DNA of 5,971 nt. Origin: Caulobacteraceae bacterium (GTDB taxonomy: Bacteria > Pseudomonadota > Alphaproteobacteria > Caulobacterales > Caulobacteraceae). Position numbers and translations under genes: made by a program. This document shows positions 1 through 5,796 of this stretch, in pieces. The stretch's first letter is position 1. Each line of letters opens with the position of its first letter. The stretch is taken from positions 1 through 5,971 of the forward strand of contig JADZBR010000024.1 of the NCBI GenBank assembly GCA_020852035.1, written 5' to 3'. The notes below the pieces were generated by a model. It saw only the letters and a program-made list of their open reading frames with translations, ran no database searches and was not told where the DNA came from.

Positions 1-211
1 AGTCCGCGCGGTCATCCAGCTCAAGCCCGGCTACGAGCCGTCGGAAGCGCTGAAGCGCGAGATCCTCGACTACGCCGCCCGCGTGGTCGCCAGGTACAAG
101 GTCCCCCGGGGCCTCGACTTCGCGTCCGACCTGCCTCGCAGCGAGGCGGGCAAGATCCAGCGCAACAAGGTCCGCGCGCCCTATTGGGAAGGCCGCGCCC
201 GGGCGATCTGA
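1..211 (+). CDS. AMP-forming acyl-CoA synthetase (ligase), C-terminal end only
   Basis: The 5' part lies outside the window; the frame runs from base 2 to a TGA at 209-211 and gives 69 residues. They match the small mobile C-terminal domain (AMP-binding_C) of the ANL adenylating enzymes: a helix with YKVPR at visible residues 32-36, then LPRSEAGKIQRNKVR at 44-58. Lys51 of the GKIQR segment aligns with the family's catalytic lysine, which contacts the acyl-adenylate and is often regulated by acetylation. Such enzymes activate a carboxylic acid with ATP and join it to CoA in the cytosol. The substrate cannot be told because the acid-binding pocket is missing; acetate, a medium-chain acid or an aromatic acid are all possible. 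It converges on regA and probably has no functional tie to the respiratory operon. Confidence 0.88.
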   Translation, partial: VRAVIQLKPGYEPSEALKREILDYAARVVARYKVPRGLDFASDLPRSEAGKIQRNKVRAPYWEGRARAI

Positions 212-217
212 TCGCCC
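201..217. terminator. Short hairpin at the convergent gene ends, possible weak terminator
   Basis: GGGCGAT (201-207) and ATCGCCC (211-217) form a perfect 7-bp inverted repeat with a 3-nt loop. It overlaps the synthetase stop codon and lies in the 13-nt gap region between the two convergent genes. No T-run follows on either strand, so it is not a classical intrinsic terminator. A weak bidirectional terminator or chance in GC-rich DNA are both possible. Confidence 0.3.
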
Positions 218-224
218 CGCCCCG

Positions 225-761
225 CTAGTTGACCTGCCGCTTCACCAGCTTGCGGGCCAGGGTGCGGCGATGCATGCCCAGCCGCCGGGCGGTCTCGGAG
301 ATGTTGAAGTCGGTCTCGACGAGGGTCTCGTTGATCCGTTCCCACTCCAGGGTCTTGATCGAGGTCGGCCGGGCGGTGATGCGGGCCGTCACGTCGCCGC
401 TCGGGGCGCTGTCGAAGGCCGCCTCGATGTCGTCGGCGTTGGAGGGCTTGGCCAGGTAGTGGCAGGCGCCCAGCTTGATCGCCTCGACGGCCGTGGCGAT
501 GCTGGCGTAGCCGGTCAGCACCACGATCCGCATCTGCGGGTCGAAGGCGTGCAGCCGCTGCACGCAGACCAGGCCCGAGCCGGTCCCCAGCTTGAGGTCG
601 ACGACGGCGAACCGCGGCGAGGCGGCGTCCAGGGCCTTCTCCACCGCGGCCGCGTCGGCGGCCAGCCAGACCCGGTAGCCGCGCCGCTCGAACGAACGCT
701 GCAGCGTCCCGGCGAAGCGGGCGTCGTCCTCGACGATGAGCAGTCGGCGCGAATCGTCCAT
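225..761 (-). CDS. regA: RegA/PrrA/ActR-type redox response regulator
   Basis: A cytosolic DNA-binding response regulator of 178 residues, close to the family's roughly 180. The receiver domain covers about residues 6-115: acidic pocket Glu11-Asp12-Asp13, phospho-acceptor Asp55 (VVDLKLG), Thr83 in LTGYAS and Lys105 in the AKP motif. A short linker leads to a Fis-type helix-turn-helix at about 139-175 (NISETARRLGMHRRTLARKL). The HTH and the segment from LTGYAS to the AKP motif are characteristic of RegA rather than of NtrC-type or OmpR-type regulators. The ATG at 761 is preferred: it overlaps the regB stop as TGATG and has GGAGG 4 nt upstream. A TTG one codon earlier (764) would sit only 1 nt after that GGAGG. 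The gene ends in TAG. In photosynthetic and other alphaproteobacteria RegA controls oxidases and other energy genes; control of this operon is inferred. Confidence 0.93.
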   Translation of the reverse strand: MDDSRRLLIVEDDARFAGTLQRSFERRGYRVWLAADAAAVEKALDAASPRFAVVDLKLGTGSGLVCVQRLHAFDPQMRIVVLTGYASIATAVEAIKLGACHYLAKPSNADDIEAAFDSAPSGDVTARITARPTSIKTLEWERINETLVETDFNISETARRLGMHRRTLARKLVKRQVN

Positions 762-2077
762 CAAGCCTCCGCGGCGCGGTCGTTCGCCAGGGGCAACACC
801 AGGCGCACGACGGCGCCGCCCCCCGGGCGGTTGGCGGCGGTCAGCCGCCCGCCCAGCCTACGCGCCAGGGCCGCGGCGAGGAACAGGCCAAGGCCCCGCC
901 CCGCCCCCTTGGTGGACTGCAGCGGCGTGCCGACCGAGGCCAGCTGCGCCGCGGTGAACCCGGGGCCGGCGTCGGCGACGGAGATCTCCAGCCCCTCGGC
1001 CGTGCGCGCCGCCGCCAGCGTGACGCCGGAAGGCGAGACCTCGGCGGCGTTGTCGAGGATGTTGTCGATCGCCTGGCGCAGCGCCGGTTCGGCGGCCAGC
1101 ACGGCCCCTTCCAGTCCCTCGGCGCGGTAGGTCAGCGGGACCGACGGCTGGATGAGCCGCCACTCGGCCACCGCGCCGTCCAGGAACTCCCCCGCCAGCA
1201 CGCTGCTCAGCTCCTCCATGCGCGGCGCGCCGGCCGAGTGCAGCAGGTCGCCGAGGATCGCCTTGCAGCGGGCCACCTCGCGCTGCATCTCGGCCAGCTC
1301 CGGCCCTAGTTCGGCGTCGCCGGTCAGCCGCGGCATGCGGCTCCAGTCGTTGAGGATCACCGACAGCGACGACAGCGGCGTGCCCAGCTCGTGCGCCGCG
1401 CCGGAGGCGAGCAGGCCCATGCGCACGATGCCGTCCTCCTCCACCGCCGCCCGGCGCAGCTCCGCCAGGTAGATGTCGCGCGCTCGCAGGTTGCGGATGA
1501 TGCGGGTGATGAACACCGCCAGCAGGGTCCCGGTCAGGGCGAAGCTGATCCAGGCCCCCAGCCGCTCCAGCGCGGCCGCCGAGGCCGCGAGGGCCGCCGG
1601 ATAGGCCAGCGGCAGGCTGGCGTTCGCCAGGATCGCATAGGCGGCGACCGCCGCGGCGGCCAGCACGCCGACGGCCGCCGCGTCGAGCAGGATCGCGCCC
1701 AGCACCACCTGCAGGAAGAACAGCGAGATGAACGGGTTCTCCGCCCCGCCGCTGAGGTAGAGCTGCAGCGCCAGGGCGACCACGTCGAAGAGCAGCGCCA
1801 GGAAGATCGCGCCCTGGGTGATCCGCCGGCGCTTCACGACCCGCAGCACAGCGAGGTTGGCCAGCACCAGCAGCCCCACCACCCCCAGCATCGGCGCCAG
1901 CGGCAGGGCGATCCCCAACGCGAAGTGCACCAGGCCGACGGTGAGCAGCTGGCCAGCCACCGCGACCCACCTGAGCTGGGCCAGGAGCCGCATGTTCTCG
2001 GCGCTCACCGCCTCGGGCGAGAGGCCCGCCCGGGCGGCGCGGCGTCCAAGGGTTAGGGCCAGCACCGGCGTCTGCAT
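761..2077 (-). CDS. regB: RegB/PrrB/ActS-type redox sensor histidine kinase
   Basis: An inner-membrane sensor kinase of 438 residues that should phosphorylate RegA. About six hydrophobic segments fill residues 35-192. Between two of them lies GGAENPF (110-116), matching the GGxxNPF quinone-binding motif of the RegB family. The H-box has His229 in AAHELGTPLSSL. Forty-two residues later Cys271 (RCKAIL) occupies the place of the redox-active cysteine known from Rhodobacter RegB. The ATPase domain shows an N-box (DNILDNAAE, 338-346), a G1 box (DAGPG, 369-373) and a G2 box (GRGLGLF, 393-399), so the kinase looks intact. The frame is open upstream of 2077, but that part is a shadow of surf1. The ATG at 2077 has GGAAGG 8 nt upstream and overlaps the surf1 stop as TGATG. 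The 3' end couples to regA in the same way. Confidence 0.95.
   Translation of the reverse strand: MQTPVLALTLGRRAARAGLSPEAVSAENMRLLAQLRWVAVAGQLLTVGLVHFALGIALPLAPMLGVVGLLVLANLAVLRVVKRRRITQGAIFLALLFDVVALALQLYLSGGAENPFISLFFLQVVLGAILLDAAAVGVLAAAAVAAYAILANASLPLAYPAALAASAAALERLGAWISFALTGTLLAVFITRIIRNLRARDIYLAELRRAAVEEDGIVRMGLLASGAAHELGTPLSSLSVILNDWSRMPRLTGDAELGPELAEMQREVARCKAILGDLLHSAGAPRMEELSSVLAGEFLDGAVAEWRLIQPSVPLTYRAEGLEGAVLAAEPALRQAIDNILDNAAEVSPSGVTLAAARTAEGLEISVADAGPGFTAAQLASVGTPLQSTKGAGRGLGLFLAAALARRLGGRLTAANRPGGGAVVRLVLPLANDRAAEA
766..770 (-). promoter_or_regulatory. regA ribosome binding site (GGAGG)
   Basis: On the minus strand GGAGG lies 4 nt before the ATG at 761, inside the last codons of regB. 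It decides between the adjacent TTG (764) and ATG (761) in favour of ATG, which also makes the TGATG coupling with regB. Confidence 0.65.
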
Positions 2078-2832
2078 CAGGCCCGCCTTCCCGAGCGGAT
2101 GAGGATCGCCGCCCCGGCCAGCGACAGGCCGCAGAGCCCGAACCAGGTGAGGGCGTAGGCCAGGTGGCTGTTGCGGAACCGGACCACCGTCAGCCCGCCG
2201 ACCGGATAGCCGCCGGCGTTGGGGGTAGCGTCGGCGTCGATGAAGAACGGGGCGACGGGCCCCGCCAGCCCTTTGGCCCGGGCGATCGCCGCCACGTCGC
2301 GCGAGTACCAGCGCCCGTCGGCCGGCGCGTTGCGGCGCAGGAAGGCCCCGCCCGGCTCGCTGGCGCGCAGCAGGCCGGTGACGCGCACCGGTCCCGCCGC
2401 CTGGCCGAGCGGCCGGCTCTGCGGAGCCTTCAGCTCGGTGGGCGCGAACCCGCGGTTGACCAGCACCAGGCCCATCGGGGTCCGCAGGGGCGTCACTACC
2501 CACCAGCCCGCGCCGCGCTCGGTGACCGCCTGCACCGGGGTTTCGCGGTCGTGCAGGAAGACCCCGGACACGGTCACGCGGGTATAGGCGTCGTCCGGCG
2601 ACCAGTCGGCGAAGGCGGGGAGCGGCGCCGGCGCGGCCGCCAGCCGCGCCTCGACCCGCGCGATCAGCGCCCGCTTCCACTGCAGCCGCTCGACCTGCCA
2701 GACCCCCAGGGCCGCGAACGCCGCCGCCAGCGCCAGGCAGAGGGCGAGGAAGACGCCGCGCCTCAGGCGGGCGGCGGGGGCGGCTGCGGCGCCATCGGCA
2801 TCATGTTGCCGTGCAGATGGTACATGATCCAT
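2077..2832 (-). CDS. SURF1-family oxidase assembly protein
   Basis: A 251-residue inner-membrane protein with the SURF1 plan: a membrane helix near each end and a large periplasmic domain between them. The first helix (about 26-44) ends in the GVWQVERLQWK signature (43-53). VTPL (113-116) and VNRGFAP (125-131) follow, then RWYSRD and NAGGYPVGG. The second helix begins at NSHLAYALTWFGL (221-233), with the family's conserved His223. SURF1 proteins help insert haem and form the CuB centre in subunit I of haem-copper oxidases; Paracoccus has a separate SURF1 copy for its quinol oxidase, which fits this location. The start is uncertain. The ATG at 2832 is the only ATG, GTG or TTG before the first helix, yet it lacks a clear ribosome binding site and places 70 nt inside cyoD. 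A CTG at 2766, overlapping the cyoD stop as CTGA, would give 229 residues. Confidence 0.93.
   Translation of the reverse strand: MDHVPSARQHDADGAAAAPAARLRRGVFLALCLALAAAFAALGVWQVERLQWKRALIARVEARLAAAPAPLPAFADWSPDDAYTRVTVSGVFLHDRETPVQAVTERGAGWWVVTPLRTPMGLVLVNRGFAPTELKAPQSRPLGQAAGPVRVTGLLRASEPGGAFLRRNAPADGRWYSRDVAAIARAKGLAGPVAPFFIDADATPNAGGYPVGGLTVVRFRNSHLAYALTWFGLCGLSLAGAAILIRSGRRA
2086..2091 (-). promoter_or_regulatory. regB ribosome binding site (GGAAGG)
   Basis: GGAAGG on the minus strand lies 8 nt before the ATG at 2077, inside the end of surf1. It fixes the regB start although the open frame continues 201 codons further upstream. Confidence 0.6.
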
Positions 2833-3131
2833 AGCGACCCGAGGATGACGATCACCACGATGATGGCGGTGAAGACCAGGGTGAGCAGCGTCCAGCCGCC
2901 TTCCGACCTGGTGTTGACGTGCAGGAAGAAGACGGTGTGCACCACGATCTGGACCAGCGCCAGCACGGTGACGACGATCGCCGTGATCCGGCCCTCGAGC
3001 ACGCCGGACATCGCCAGCCAGAACGGGATCGCGGTCAGCACCGCGGCCAGCAGGAAGCCGATCAGATAGCTCCGGCGCGAGCCGTGGTCCGCCTCGTGCG
3101 CTACGGGATGGCTGTGGTCGTGCGCGGTCAC
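2763..3131 (-). CDS. cyoD: Cytochrome o ubiquinol oxidase subunit IV (CyoD)
   Basis: The small membrane subunit of the bo3-type quinol oxidase, 122 residues against about 109 in E. coli. It binds no cofactor and is thought to support assembly and CuB binding in subunit I. Three membrane helices are visible at about 21-41, 49-70 and 80-103. The family signature LVQIVVHTVFFLH spans residues 59-71. The N-terminus is His-rich (HDHSHPVAHEADH, 4-16). The C-terminus is unusual: a Met-rich patch (NMMPM, 109-113) followed by five consecutive prolines (117-121). This tail is encoded by DNA that may also encode the SURF1 N-terminus in another frame. Translation starts at a GTG that overlaps the cyoC stop as GTGA, with GGGAG 7 nt upstream. 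Confidence 0.93.
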   Translation of the reverse strand: MTAHDHSHPVAHEADHGSRRSYLIGFLLAAVLTAIPFWLAMSGVLEGRITAIVVTVLALVQIVVHTVFFLHVNTRSEGGWTLLTLVFTAIIVVIVILGSLWIMYHLHGNMMPMAPQPPPPPA

Positions 3132-3760
3132 AGGACGGCTCCCAGCAGATAGACGAAGGTGAAGACGCCGATCCAGACCACGTCCAGCAGGTGCCAGAAC
3201 ATGCCCAGACAGGTCAGCCGCCGCCGGTTCTCCACGCTCAGCCCCCGCTGGCCCACCTGCACCAGCATCACCCCGATCCAGATCAGTCCGAAGGTCACGT
3301 GCAGGCCGTGGGTGCCGACCAGGGTGTAGAAGGCCGAGAGGAAGGCGCTGCGCTGGGGCGTCGCGCCCTCGGCCATCAGGTGCGAGAACTCGTAGAGCTC
3401 GACCCCCACGAAGGCGAGGCCGAACAGGGCCGTGATCGCCAGCCACGCCCGCACGCCGCCGGTCTTGCCCTCGTGCATGTCCATCATCGCCATGCCGTAG
3501 GTGATCGAGGACACCAGCAGGAAGGCGGTGTTGAGCGCCACCAGCGGCAGGTCGAAGAGCTCGCGCGCCGTCGGCCCGCCGGCGTAGGCGGTGGCCAGCA
3601 CGCCATAGGTGGCGAAGAGCGTCGCGAAGATCAGCGCGTCGCTCATCAGGTAGATCCAGAAGCCGAGCGGGGTGGGGCTGGAATGCCCGCCCGCGTGGTC
3701 GTCCTCCTCCATCAGGTAGAAGGTCGGCTCGTCGCTCGTCGCAGCCGAGGTCGCGCTCAT
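3128..3760 (-). CDS. cyoC: Cytochrome o ubiquinol oxidase subunit III (CyoC)
   Basis: Membrane subunit III of the haem-copper quinol oxidase, 210 residues against about 204 in E. coli. It carries no redox centre and stabilises subunit I and its proton pathway. A hydrophilic His/Asp-rich N-terminus (1-28) precedes five membrane helices, which is the bacterial CyoC plan. Diagnostic segments are LGFWIYLMSDALIFATLF (32-49), a central VELYEFSHL, then YTLVGTHGLHVTFG, and FWHLLDVVWIGVFTFVYLLG near the end. The conserved glutamate of subunit III is in VELYEF. The ATG at 3760 overlaps the cyoB stop as ATGA, with GGAGG 7 nt upstream (3768-3772). The 3' end overlaps the cyoD start by 4 nt. Nothing in this gene looks damaged, in contrast to cyoB. 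Confidence 0.95.
   Translation of the reverse strand: MSATSAATSDEPTFYLMEEDDHAGGHSSPTPLGFWIYLMSDALIFATLFATYGVLATAYAGGPTARELFDLPLVALNTAFLLVSSITYGMAMMDMHEGKTGGVRAWLAITALFGLAFVGVELYEFSHLMAEGATPQRSAFLSAFYTLVGTHGLHVTFGLIWIGVMLVQVGQRGLSVENRRRLTCLGMFWHLLDVVWIGVFTFVYLLGAVL
3139..3143 (-). promoter_or_regulatory. cyoD ribosome binding site (GGGAG)
   Basis: GGGAG on the minus strand lies 7 nt before the GTG at 3131 and supports that non-ATG start. The open frame continues upstream only as a shadow of cyoC. Confidence 0.6.
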
Positions 3761-4782
3761 GCCCCTGCCTCCAGGGCGCGGCCGGCGCCCTCCTGTCTGG
3801 CGACATCCTCCACCGGGATGAAGTAGTCCCGGTCGTAGTTGAAGGTGTGCAGGATCGAATAGGCCAGCAGCGCCACGGCGCTGACGGCGGCCAGCCACCA
3901 GATGTACCAGATCATCGCAAAGCCCAGGACCAGCGCCAGCCCGGAGAGGATCACCCCGGCGCCGGTGTTGCGCGGCATGTGGATCGGGCGATAGCCGCCG
4001 GCGGGCGGGCGGTGCCCCCGCGTCTTCATGTCGTACCAGGCGTCGAGGTCATGCACGACCGGCGTGAAGGCGAAGTTGTAGGGCGGCGGCGGCGAGGTTG
4101 TGGACCACTCCAGGGTGCGGCCGTCCCAGGGATCGCCGGTGGTGTCGCGCAGCTTCTCGCGGTTCCTGATGCTGACGGCGATCTGGATGACGAAGGCCAG
4201 GATGCCGACCAGGATGATCAGGGCGCCGATGCCGGCCAGGATGAACCAGGGCTGCAGCGTCGGGTCGTCGAAGTGACGCACCCGCCGCGTCGTGCCCATC
4301 AGGCCGACGATGTAGATCGGCGTCCAGGCCAGCCAGTAGCCGAGCACCCAGCCCCAGAAGGAGATCTTCCCCCAGAACGGGTCGAGCTTGAAGCCGAACG
4401 CCTTGGGGAACCAGTAGGTCATGCCGGCGAAGAGGCCGAACACCACCCCGCCGATGATCACGTTGTGGAAGTGGGCCACCAGGAACAGCGAGTTGTGCAG
4501 CACGAAGTCGGCCGGCGGCACCGCCAGCAGCACGCCCGTCATGCCGCCGACCACGAAGGTGATCATGAAGGCGACCACCCACATCATCGGCAGCTCGAAG
4601 CGGATCTTCCCGCGGTACATCGTGAAGAGCCAGTTGAAGATCTTCGCCCCCGTCGGGATCGAGATCACCATCGTGGCGATGCCGAAGAACGAGTTGACGC
4701 TGGCCCCCGACCCCATCGTGAAGAAGTGGTGCAGCCATACCAGGTAGCTGAGGATGGTGATGACCACCGTCGCGTAGACCAT
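3757..4782 (-). CDS. cyoB: CyoB C-terminal half, downstream of the amber codon
   Basis: An open frame of 341 codons in the same phase as the first half. Its first ATG (4782) lies one codon after the TAG. It begins at helix VII and carries WLHHFFTMG (CuB ligands His343-His344 in full-length numbering), the K-channel Lys372 in IPTGAKIFNW and the HFHNVIIGG motif (His429, His431). The hydrophilic tail ends in RALEAGA. No Shine-Dalgarno-like sequence is visible in the 18 nt before the ATG, so separate translation would depend on reinitiation after the stop. It could equally be the untranslated remainder of a broken gene. Confidence 0.7.
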   Translation of the reverse strand: MVYATVVITILSYLVWLHHFFTMGSGASVNSFFGIATMVISIPTGAKIFNWLFTMYRGKIRFELPMMWVVAFMITFVVGGMTGVLLAVPPADFVLHNSLFLVAHFHNVIIGGVVFGLFAGMTYWFPKAFGFKLDPFWGKISFWGWVLGYWLAWTPIYIVGLMGTTRRVRHFDDPTLQPWFILAGIGALIILVGILAFVIQIAVSIRNREKLRDTTGDPWDGRTLEWSTTSPPPPYNFAFTPVVHDLDAWYDMKTRGHRPPAGGYRPIHMPRNTGAGVILSGLALVLGFAMIWYIWWLAAVSAVALLAYSILHTFNYDRDYFIPVEDVARQEGAGRALEAGA

Positions 4783-4785
4783 CGA

Positions 4786-4788
4786 CTA
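4786..4788 (-). other. In-frame amber (TAG) inside cyoB
   Basis: The minus strand reads TTC GGC TAC TAG TCG ATG GTC. The TAG stands at codon 324, aligned with residue 314 of E. coli CyoB (Thr). Flanking codons keep the family sequence without a shift, so one base substitution is enough to explain it. AAG (Lys), CAG (Gln) or GAG (Glu) to TAG are the simplest routes. Confidence 0.95.
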
Positions 4789-5757
4789 GTAGCCGAAGAG
4801 CCGCTTGCCGGTGAAGGTCGAGGTGATCTCCGAATAGATGCCGAACACCGGCAGGACCAGGACGTAGACCTCCGGGTGGCCCCAGATCCACACCAGGTTC
4901 CAGTACATCATGGCGTTGCCGCCAAGGTCGTTGGTGAAGAAGTTGGTGCCGACGTAACGGTCGAGCATCAGCAGGGCGAAGGCGCCGGTCAGCACCGGGA
5001 AGATGGCGATGGCCAGCACGTTGCTGCACAGCGCCGTCCAGGTGAACACCGGCATCTTCATCATGGTCATGCCGGGCGCGCGCATCTTGAAGATGGTCGT
5101 CACCATGTTGATCGACGACAGGGTGGTGCCGACCCCGGCGATCTGCAGCGCCCATAGATAGTAGTCGGGCCCTGTCCCCGGACTGTTCTGGATGTTGGCC
5201 ACCGGTACGTAGTTCAGCCAGCCGGCGGTGGAGAACTCGCCCACGAACAGCGAGATCATCACCAGGATGGCGCCGGCCACCGTCAGCCACAGGCTGAGGC
5301 TGTTGAGGAACGGGAAGGCCACGTCGCGCGCGCCGATCTGCAGCGGCATGACGTAGTTCACGATCCCCACCACCAGCGGGATGGCCACGAAGAAGATCAT
5401 GATCGTGCCGTGGGCGGTGAAGATCTGGTCGTAGTGGTGGGCGTTCAGGTAGCCCTCGGCCCCGCCGAAGGCGATCGCCTGCTGCAGGCGCATCATCAGG
5501 GCGTCGGCGAAGCCGCGCAGCAGCATGATGATGCCCAGGATCAGGTACATGATCCCGATCTTCTTGTGGTCGACGCTGGTCAGCCACTCGCGCCACAGCC
5601 AGCCCCACAGCCGGTAGCGGGTGACCAGCCCCAGGATCGCCAGCCCCAGCAGGGCGACGACGCCGAAGGTGCCCACCAGGATCGGCTCGTGGATCGGGAA
5701 GGACTCCAGGCTCAGCCGGCCGAAGATCGGGCTGAAGGAGGGGTTCGATTGCGACAT
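4786..5757 (-). CDS. cyoB: CyoB N-terminal half, up to the amber codon
   Basis: This is the 323-residue product made if the amber at 4788-4786 terminates translation. It contains the extra N-terminal helix and helices up to VI, the quinone-site residues (Arg81, Asp85, His108), one low-spin haem ligand (His116), the D-channel Asp145, and the WGHPEVY motif with the first CuB ligand His294. It ends at KRLFGY in the loop after helix VI. Without the second half it lacks two of three CuB ligands and two of three haem ligands, so alone it cannot be a working oxidase subunit. Confidence 0.8.
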   Translation of the reverse strand: MSQSNPSFSPIFGRLSLESFPIHEPILVGTFGVVALLGLAILGLVTRYRLWGWLWREWLTSVDHKKIGIMYLILGIIMLLRGFADALMMRLQQAIAFGGAEGYLNAHHYDQIFTAHGTIMIFFVAIPLVVGIVNYVMPLQIGARDVAFPFLNSLSLWLTVAGAILVMISLFVGEFSTAGWLNYVPVANIQNSPGTGPDYYLWALQIAGVGTTLSSINMVTTIFKMRAPGMTMMKMPVFTWTALCSNVLAIAIFPVLTGAFALLMLDRYVGTNFFTNDLGGNAMMYWNLVWIWGHPEVYVLVLPVFGIYSEITSTFTGKRLFGY

Positions 5758-5762
5758 GGGAA

Positions 5763-5767
5763 CCTCC
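5763..5767 (-). promoter_or_regulatory. cyoB ribosome binding site (GGAGG)
   Basis: GGAGG on the minus strand lies 5 nt before the ATG at 5757. It is a strong site, so initiation of cyoB looks intact despite the internal stop. Confidence 0.65.
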
Positions 5768-5796
5768 GGCGGCCTGGTTGCTGGGACGGTGGCCGG

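Larger units (their letters stand above)
3757..5757 (-). pseudogene. cyoB: Cytochrome o ubiquinol oxidase subunit I (CyoB), interrupted by an in-frame amber codon
   Basis: The catalytic subunit: it takes electrons from ubiquinol through a low-spin haem to a haem-CuB centre, reduces O2 and pumps protons across the inner membrane. Counting through the stop, the frame has 666 codons against 663 residues in E. coli CyoB, and key residues align at a constant offset of +10. Low-spin haem ligands are His116 and His431, the high-spin haem ligand is His429, and CuB ligands are His294, His343 and His344; Tyr298 is the cross-linked tyrosine. Proton-path residues are Asp145, Glu296 and Lys372. Quinone-site residues are Arg81, Asp85 and His108. 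Codon 324 is TAG (4788-4786) between KRLFGY and SMVYAT, with no frame change. Start: ATG at 5757 with GGAGG 5 nt upstream. It may be a true nonsense allele, a base-call error, or a readthrough or split gene; the type chosen here is provisional. Confidence 0.85.

Noticed and set aside
762..764. TTG as the regA start codon
   Set aside because: It is only 1 nt from the GGAGG, while the next codon is an ATG with better spacing and a TGATG overlap matching the surf1-regB junction.
270..1130. Plus-strand open frame of 286 codons opposite regA and regB
   Set aside because: Low-complexity Arg/Gly/Ala/Val product with no motifs, lying exactly opposite two genes with complete domain signatures.
2078..2680. 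A 201-codon N-terminal extension of RegB
   Set aside because: The frame is open, but its translation is Arg/Ala/Gly filler in a shifted frame of surf1. The ATG at 2077 has a good ribosome binding site and gives the family's usual N-terminus.
2164..3069. Plus-strand open frame of 301 codons opposite surf1 and cyoD
   Set aside because: Antisense shadow: no family resemblance, and both opposite-strand genes show diagnostic motifs.
4786..4788. Selenocysteine- or pyrrolysine-type recoding at the cyoB stop
   Set aside because: The codon is TAG, so selenocysteine does not apply. Pyrrolysine insertion is known from a few methylamine-using lineages, the position is a non-catalytic loop, and regA uses TAG as a normal stop.
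3847..5157. A 436-codon plus-strand open frame opposite cyoB
   Set aside because: The product is a monotonous Gly/Asp/His/Arg/Gln-rich sequence made by reading the reverse of hydrophobic helix codons. cyoB on the other strand explains the DNA.
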